From: Pseudomonadota bacterium
GTDB lineage: Bacteria; Chloroflexota; UBA5177; JAJPKF01
Assembly: GCA_021323865.1 (NCBI GenBank)
Contig: JAJPKF010000011.1
Coordinates: 1 to 57,979, forward strand
Direction of reading: 5' to 3'
Length of the DNA stretch: 57,979 bases
Shown here: positions 53,599 to 57,979 of the stretch, piece by piece
Numbering within the stretch: position 1 is the first letter of the stretch
Layout of the letters: the number at the start of each line of letters is the position of its first letter
Notes under the pieces: generated by a model
What the model was told of the DNA's origin: nothing
The model's database searches: none
The model's input: the letters and a program-made list of their open reading frames with translations, nothing else
Position numbers and translations under genes: made by a program

Positions 53599-55437
53599 TC
53601 AGACGATATCCAACCCGGGACCAGCCGCTTTGCCCTTGACGCCCGGCTTGCCCGGTTTGCCTGGATGCCCTGGGCTGCCGCTGGCGCCGTTGGTGCTTCC
53701 GGTTCCACCGGTACCACCGGCGCCCGCCTCGCCCGCGGAGCCAGGCGAGTTCCCGGGGGGTCCGGCCACAACCTTGTTGTTCGAGAAGGCGACCTTCTTT
53801 CCGAGCTTCAGGTTGTGGTTGGAGCAGACGGCTCCGCCCAGAGCATTGCCGCCATTCGAGGCGTTTCCGCCGTTGGTTCCGTTGAGTCCGTTGCCGGCAT
53901 TGCCGCCCGCGCCGTTGATCCCATCCTTCTGGTCGGAGTAGCAGCAGCCGCCGGATCCGCCGGTGCCGCCCCAGCCACCCGCTCCGCCGTCGCCGCCGAG
54001 GCCGCCGTCCGAGCCGAATCCTCCCTGGGCGGTGTTGTCGGCAAACTTGGTCGTGGAAAGGATCAGCGTGCCCGCATTGTCAATCGCTCCGCCCTCCGCT
54101 GCTCCGGCAGCACCTGCCGGCGCAGCCTTGCCGCCGGATGATGCGGCCGATTGGCCGTTGCCGCCAGGCCCTCCGTTGCCGCCGAAGTCTTCGGCAAAGC
54201 CGCCCTCGCCTCCGGATCCGCCGCCGCCGCCCGCACCGCCGACGCCGGCCCAGCCGCCGTCCCCGCCGAAACCGCTCGTTGCCTGATCATTCGAGAACGT
54301 GGTACGACTGACGGTTAGAGAGCCGCCATTGTAAATGGCGCCGCCCATTGCCGCACCTCCCTTGCCGCCGGCTCCGCCGTTCCCAGCCACACCGCCGCCG
54401 AAGCCGCCGTTGCCGCCGCGTCCTCCGGTGCCGGCTACCGACCCCGAGAATGGCGGTGGCCAGCCGGACCCACCGGGCCCGCCTGCGCCGCCGAACCCGG
54501 CCCAGCCGGCGAGCCCTCCATTGCCGCCGCCGCCCGCAATCGCCGAGTCCTTGGTGAAGGTGTCGCCTGACAGGGTCAGCTTGCCGCGATTGTAGATCGC
54601 GCCGCCGAACGCGGAGCCTCCGTTGCCTGCCTTGCCCCCGTTACCCCCCCGTGCGCCAGCGTTGCCACCGTTACCGCCCCGGCCGCCGTTCGGGTCCGAC
54701 TCCGTGCCGTCTCGGCCTGTTGCGCCGGTCCCTCCGGCCCCGGCCGAACCGCCCTGTCCACCCCAGCCGCCCCATCCGGCTTCTGCGACGCATCCGCTGA
54801 TGTTCGAGTTGGTGATGGATACGACCGATCCCTTCTGGATCACCATGCAGCCCCCGGTGACCGACTTCGCGTTCGTGGCGCTCTGGCCATTCGCTCCGGA
54901 CTTGCCGTTGCTTCCGTTGGCTCCCGGGCTCGACGGCGTGGTACCGCCGGCGCCGCCGCGACCATCCTTGCCATCTTGGGTCGTCGCCGTGTTGCTCTGG
55001 GTGTCTTCGATGCCGACAGAGATGAGACTGAGCTTGCCCCCAGACACCAAAAAGACGTGGTGCATGGTTCCAAACTTCGCCGAAGCGCTTGGCGGAAAGG
55101 TCAGAGTGAACTTCTCGTGTGTTGCGTTCAGTGTCACATTTTGCTTCTTTGTGATGGTCAGAGTGTGGGTCAGCTTGATGGTGCCGGAGCACTTGACATT
55201 GATCACACCGCCCTTTGCCACGGCGGCGCTGACTGCAGAAGATGAACACTTCTTGAGAGTCGTACCACTTCCTGCATTGCGCGCAGTCGTCGATGCGAAA
55301 GCCGAAGACGCGGCCACAGTCCCCGAGGGGAGGAGGAGCGCAATGCCCAGTATGACCGCGGAACGTAGGCAGCGTCGCCTTTCCCTGGACCGAGAGGCGA
55401 AAGGAGACGAGTGACCGGCTGACGGATCGGAAGGCAT
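53599..55437 (-). CDS. Secreted glycine-rich beta-helix-like protein with PGRS-like insertions
   Basis: 612 residues from ATG 55437 behind AAGGAG. An N-terminal signal or membrane segment (~25-47) is followed by a non-repetitive part (~55-150) ending in parallel-beta-helix-like strands (LTHTLTITKKQNVTLN). From ~150, Gly/Asn/Ala-rich blocks alternate with ~25-residue units of the form GGAIYN-G-LTLS-TFTKDSA (AIYNRGKLTLSGDTF; AIYNGGSLTVSRTTF; AIDNAGTLILSTTKF; AVCSNHNLKLGKKVAF). This pattern resembles Pmp/beta-helix repeats carrying PE_PGRS-like loops. The C-terminus GSPGHPGKPGKPGVKGK is collagen-like. It may coat the cell or bind partners; no enzyme motif is seen. Confidence 0.85.
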   Translation of the reverse strand: MPSDPSAGHSSPFASRSRERRRCLRSAVILGIALLLPSGTVAASSAFASTTARNAGSGTTLKKCSSSAVSAAVAKGGVINVKCSGTIKLTHTLTITKKQNVTLNATHEKFTLTFPPSASAKFGTMHHVFLVSGGKLSLISVGIEDTQSNTATTQDGKDGRGGAGGTTPSSPGANGSNGKSGANGQSATNAKSVTGGCMVIQKGSVVSITNSNISGCVAEAGWGGWGGQGGSAGAGGTGATGRDGTESDPNGGRGGNGGNAGARGGNGGKAGNGGSAFGGAIYNRGKLTLSGDTFTKDSAIAGGGGNGGLAGWAGFGGAGGPGGSGWPPPFSGSVAGTGGRGGNGGFGGGVAGNGGAGGKGGAAMGGAIYNGGSLTVSRTTFSNDQATSGFGGDGGWAGVGGAGGGGGSGGEGGFAEDFGGNGGPGGNGQSAASSGGKAAPAGAAGAAEGGAIDNAGTLILSTTKFADNTAQGGFGSDGGLGGDGGAGGWGGTGGSGGCCYSDQKDGINGAGGNAGNGLNGTNGGNASNGGNALGGAVCSNHNLKLGKKVAFSNNKVVAGPPGNSPGSAGEAGAGGTGGTGSTNGASGSPGHPGKPGKPGVKGKAAGPGLDIV

Positions 55438-55573
55438 GCTTGCTCCTTAGACGTTACGGATGAGAGCCGCGCGACGGGTGATTCTAGACAAGACGGAGGC
55501 GCCAAGCAAACACTTGGGCTGTCGTCCGCTGCTGTTGGCGCCCGGCGAGCCCGCTGGTGAGTGGACGTTGAGG

Positions 55574-56968
55574 TCAGCCCAGGGCGAGCGGCGCAAAGAG
55601 CCGTCGGTAGAGGTCGCTTTGAAAAAGGGTTCCGGGGTCGATTCGCCGTTTGATTGCCAGGAACTGGCCGAGGGCGTCGAGCCCAAGGGATCTGCCGGCC
55701 TGATCGGGCGTGAGAATCGAGTCTTTGGCAAGATAGAATCGCCCTCCCGCGGGCAGTACTACCTCGTCCGTCAGCCGGTGGAGCGCATCTCGAAGCGAAG
55801 GCAGGCCGGTGCTGGTGACCGGAAAGTCGAGCGATAGCGAGTAGCCGTCGACCCCGTAGCTGAGCAGTGCAGGGTCGGTTCGGTGCCGCTTCAGCACGGC
55901 CAGGATGGGTGCCTGCTTGATCTCCTGAGCTGCCTCCAGGCAGGCCAGGAAGACCTCATTGGCGCACTCCTTGGGCACAAACATCTGGTACTGAAGCACA
56001 CCTCCCGGGCGAAAGGCCCGGCGCCAGTCGGGAATGAAGTCATGAAAGAACTGGTAGCGCTCCCTGGGGCCGATGCTGGTGCGGCCACTGTTGAGTGCTG
56101 CGAGCTCATACCGGGCCGAATTGAGTGCTCCAACACCTTGGTTCGTCCGGAGAATGAGAAGAAGCGGCCAGAGAGCGGAGCGAAGCCGTGTGAAGGGCCG
56201 CCGGCCGCTCCTGCCAACTTCGCGGTCCGAGCCTCCTGAGTCCCCGTTGAGATTTCGGGCCAGCTGTACGATGCCGCGTCCCCGGCCCTCTCCCTGGGCA
56301 CAGGCATCGATCCAGGCCACGGCGTGGTCCGACGGGCCGAGAGAGCCACTCAGGATGTGCATGATCGACGTGAGGTGTGGTGCGGCGATTTCCTCGACCA
56401 TCAATCGGGACGGCTGTCTCTCCAGGCGCATCCGCATCCGAACAATCACCCCGAGCAGTCCGTAGCCACCAATCACGGCTCGAAAGACATCCGGTTCGCG
56501 TTCCTCGGAGCAAGTCAGAAGCGAGCCATCCGGGAGAACGAGATCCAGCTCTTGGACGTGTTCGCCAAAGGTGCCCACGATGTAGGCGTTCTTGCCGTGG
56601 ACATTCGCGCCGACGCAGCCGCCCAGTGTCGGCCGGCCGGTGCCGGGTACCACGGGAGGCCACCACCCACGCCGGGTCGCAAAGCGGCATAGGTCTCCGA
56701 TCGTGACCCCTGCTTCGACCTCGACGAGACCCTGTCCATCGAGACCAATGATGCGGCTCAATCGGCGCGTGTCGAGCACCAAGCTGTTGCCATTCAGGGC
56801 AGCATCGCCATAGCTGAAACCGCTTCCTCGAGGAATGGCCGTGCGACGGCGCCTGCCGGCGTCCGAGACTGCAAGCTGAGCCGCAGAGACGCTGTCGGGT
56901 TGGAGGACCTCAGCACGGGAGTGGGCCATCATGCCCCAGCCGCCGAGCTGCACCTGCTGACCGGTCAA
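55574..56968 (-). CDS. FAD-linked oxidoreductase, DprE1-like
   Basis: 464 residues from TTG 56968, overlapping the SDR stop by 4 bases (TTGA). The N-terminus starts LTGQQVQLGGWG and the FAD-binding PCMH domain shows RGSGFSYGDAALNG and PTLGGCVGANVHGKNAY. The C-terminus has an ALO-type end (RIDPGTLFQSDLYRRL). Length and the paired SDR match decaprenylphosphoryl-ribose 2'-oxidase DprE1. In DprE1 the inhibitor-reactive Cys387 follows a Lys; here the equivalent region reads AILAVLKRHRTDPALL, with no Cys visible. The sugar-lipid product is inferred from pairing, not shown. Confidence 0.85.
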   Translation of the reverse strand: MTGQQVQLGGWGMMAHSRAEVLQPDSVSAAQLAVSDAGRRRRTAIPRGSGFSYGDAALNGNSLVLDTRRLSRIIGLDGQGLVEVEAGVTIGDLCRFATRRGWWPPVVPGTGRPTLGGCVGANVHGKNAYIVGTFGEHVQELDLVLPDGSLLTCSEEREPDVFRAVIGGYGLLGVIVRMRMRLERQPSRLMVEEIAAPHLTSIMHILSGSLGPSDHAVAWIDACAQGEGRGRGIVQLARNLNGDSGGSDREVGRSGRRPFTRLRSALWPLLLILRTNQGVGALNSARYELAALNSGRTSIGPRERYQFFHDFIPDWRRAFRPGGVLQYQMFVPKECANEVFLACLEAAQEIKQAPILAVLKRHRTDPALLSYGVDGYSLSLDFPVTSTGLPSLRDALHRLTDEVVLPAGGRFYLAKDSILTPDQAGRSLGLDALGQFLAIKRRIDPGTLFQSDLYRRLFAPLALG

Positions 56969-57711
56969 ATGGGCAGGCGCTCCATAATCGGGGCCGGCAC
57001 CAGGCGCATGAGCAGAACAATCGGGTGCCACCACCAAGGCACGTAAGCGACCCTGGCGCCTCGCTCCGCGGCTCGGAGCGTGTCACGAGCGGCCGACTGC
57101 GCGGAGGCCGCCGGCGGAAAGACCGCTCGGGTTCCAATGATAGCTGTGCGCACGAACCCCGGCTTGACGGTTACCACGTTGACACCGGTGGCACTGAGAC
57201 GGGCGCGCAGTGACTCCAGGTAAACCGATAGCGCTGCCTTTGTGGCGTTGTACACGGGGTTGCCCCGACGGCCGCGATCGCCGGCCACCGAGCTGATGCC
57301 CACAACCGTGCCCCTCCCCCGCTTCGTGAACTGCATCACTGCCTCGTTGATCCAGGCGACAGCTCCGGTGAGGTTGGTCTCGATGGCGTCGACGTCACCA
57401 GGCGTTTGCCGTTCTGGTTCCCGTGCCGGCATCACGCCCGCGGCGTAGACAAGGAGGTCTACCGTCGGAATCCGTTCGGTGATGGAGGCGAACAAGCCGC
57501 CGGTCATGCGCCAGTCACGCACGTCTGCCTGAAAAGGCGATGCGATCTCGGTCCCTGACCGCGCGTTGATATCGCGGCAGATGTCATTGATGCGCTCGAT
57601 CCGACGACCGAGCAGCGCCACCGGTGTTCCGTTCGCTGCCAGCTCGCGGGCAATGGCCTCCCCGATGCCGGATGAGGCGCCGACCACGATTGCTCCCTGC
57701 CATCTCGGCAT
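56965..57711 (-). CDS. Short-chain dehydrogenase, DprE2-like
   Basis: 248 residues from ATG 57711, with GGGGG upstream at ~8-9 bases. The NAD(P) motif reads VVGASSGIGEAIARELA, the active site YNATKAALSVYLESLRARL supplies Tyr and Lys, and the preceding VVGISSVAGDRGRRGN the Ser. A hydrophobic C-terminus with IVLLMRLVPAPIMERLPI closely follows the ending of DprE2 (a membrane-associated tail). It would reduce the keto intermediate made by the DprE1-like partner. General SDR function is certain; the DprE2 role is inferred. Confidence 0.82.
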   Translation of the reverse strand: MPRWQGAIVVGASSGIGEAIARELAANGTPVALLGRRIERINDICRDINARSGTEIASPFQADVRDWRMTGGLFASITERIPTVDLLVYAAGVMPAREPERQTPGDVDAIETNLTGAVAWINEAVMQFTKRGRGTVVGISSVAGDRGRRGNPVYNATKAALSVYLESLRARLSATGVNVVTVKPGFVRTAIIGTRAVFPPAASAQSAARDTLRAAERGARVAYVPWWWHPIVLLMRLVPAPIMERLPI

Positions 57712-57780
57712 CCATCGGTCCCCCTTCATCAGCATAGATTTGCGCCGGAGCCTCCCGGCACGTCGCTATCATGGGCCGTC

Positions 57781-57979
57781 ATGAATTGCGCACTCTGCGG
57801 CGCAACCAACTCGGAAGGCGCCGCATTCTGCAGCCGCTGCGGAGTCGGCCTCGCGTCTCCGTGTCCCTCCTGCGGCGCTGCCAACAATGCTCGGGCTCGT
57901 CGATGCGGTGGCTGCGGGCGCGTCCTGGTTGCCGATGCTCCGGTCACACCGAGTGCCCGTGCCCCACGAGACTCCAGAC
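57781..57979 (+). CDS. Zinc-ribbon protein, C-terminus cut by window edge
   Basis: Begins ATG 57781 and runs off the right edge. The first ~50 residues form a double zinc ribbon: CALCGATN-SEGAAFCSRCG and CPSCGAANNARARRCGGCG, with four CxxC pairs. Such N-terminal ribbons occur before adenylate-cyclase, kinase or unknown domains, so the function cannot be given. It is divergent from the DprE2-like gene with a 69-base gap. Confidence 0.75.
   Translation, partial: MNCALCGATNSEGAAFCSRCGVGLASPCPSCGAANNARARRCGGCGRVLVADAPVTPSARAPRDSR

Noticed and set aside
54623..55414. 263-codon forward open frame antisense to the glycine-rich gene
   Set aside because: It is a Pro/Leu-rich shadow produced by the Gly-rich codons of the real gene.
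53599..55437. Repetitive GC-rich block that might be a CRISPR or tandem satellite
   Set aside because: The repeats are in frame, degenerate and encode Gly-rich and beta units; no direct repeat with regular spacers is present.

Overview
The window is a contiguous, gene-dense, high-GC bacterial segment. The gene content points to a Gram-positive-type lineage in the Terrabacteria: a FhaA/FhaB-like, SEDS and class B PBP cluster, a DprE1/DprE2-like pair, TTG and GTG starts with 4-base coupled overlaps, a possible leaderless gene, and secreted proteins rich in Cys, Trp and Gly. An Actinomycetota, Chloroflexota or Candidatus Dormibacterota-like soil bacterium would fit; Dormibacterota is my guess, not something the sequence proves. 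Nothing looks like a prophage, insertion sequence or CRISPR array.

Layout. 1-5.5 kb (minus strand): the start of a uridine phosphorylase gene that runs off the left edge, a lipoprotein, a GT4 glycosyltransferase, CinA, and a coupled enoyl-CoA hydratase / 3-hydroxyacyl-CoA dehydrogenase pair. 5.7-9.6 kb: a cell-wall elongation/division cluster (FhaA-like, FhaB-like, FtsW/RodA, PBP) with no PASTA kinase or phosphatase beside it. 9.7-13 kb: a DedA protein and a tandem pair of near-duplicate secreted proteins of unknown function. 13.2-16.6 kb: tig-clpP-clpX proteostasis genes. 16.6-30.8 kb: two tRNA-Leu genes and single genes, including a Fpg/Nei glycosylase, a TMEM175-like channel, a membrane spermidine-synthase-like protein with an apparent non-standard start, a TM0106-type nuclease, an EamA transporter, a MEMO/LigB protein, an AlkA-like glycosylase, a kelch protein and a ferredoxin-reductase-like flavoprotein. 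31-33.8 kb: a large PAS-GGDEF-EAL protein.

34.2-36.4 kb holds infC-rpmI-rplT and a SpoU-type RNA methyltransferase; infC apparently starts at AUA. 36.5-38.5 kb is a molybdate/tungstate uptake cluster (molbindin, binding protein, permease) without an ATPase gene. 38.5-41.9 kb is an HtrA-like protease divergent from a two-component system, resembling an envelope-stress module. 41.9-47.8 kb holds a hydrolase, a NUDIX protein, a small secreted protein, a GNAT acetyltransferase, and a MarR regulator overlapping aconitase.

48.2-55.4 kb is the most unusual part: three consecutive paralogous secreted proteins of about 540-590 residues, with no function I recognise, followed by a convergent glycine-rich repeat protein that looks like a beta-helix with PGRS-like insertions. 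The window ends with a DprE2-like/DprE1-like pair and the start of a zinc-ribbon protein. The best candidates for undescribed biology are the two secreted-protein families and the glycine-rich protein. Their function cannot be read from sequence alone.
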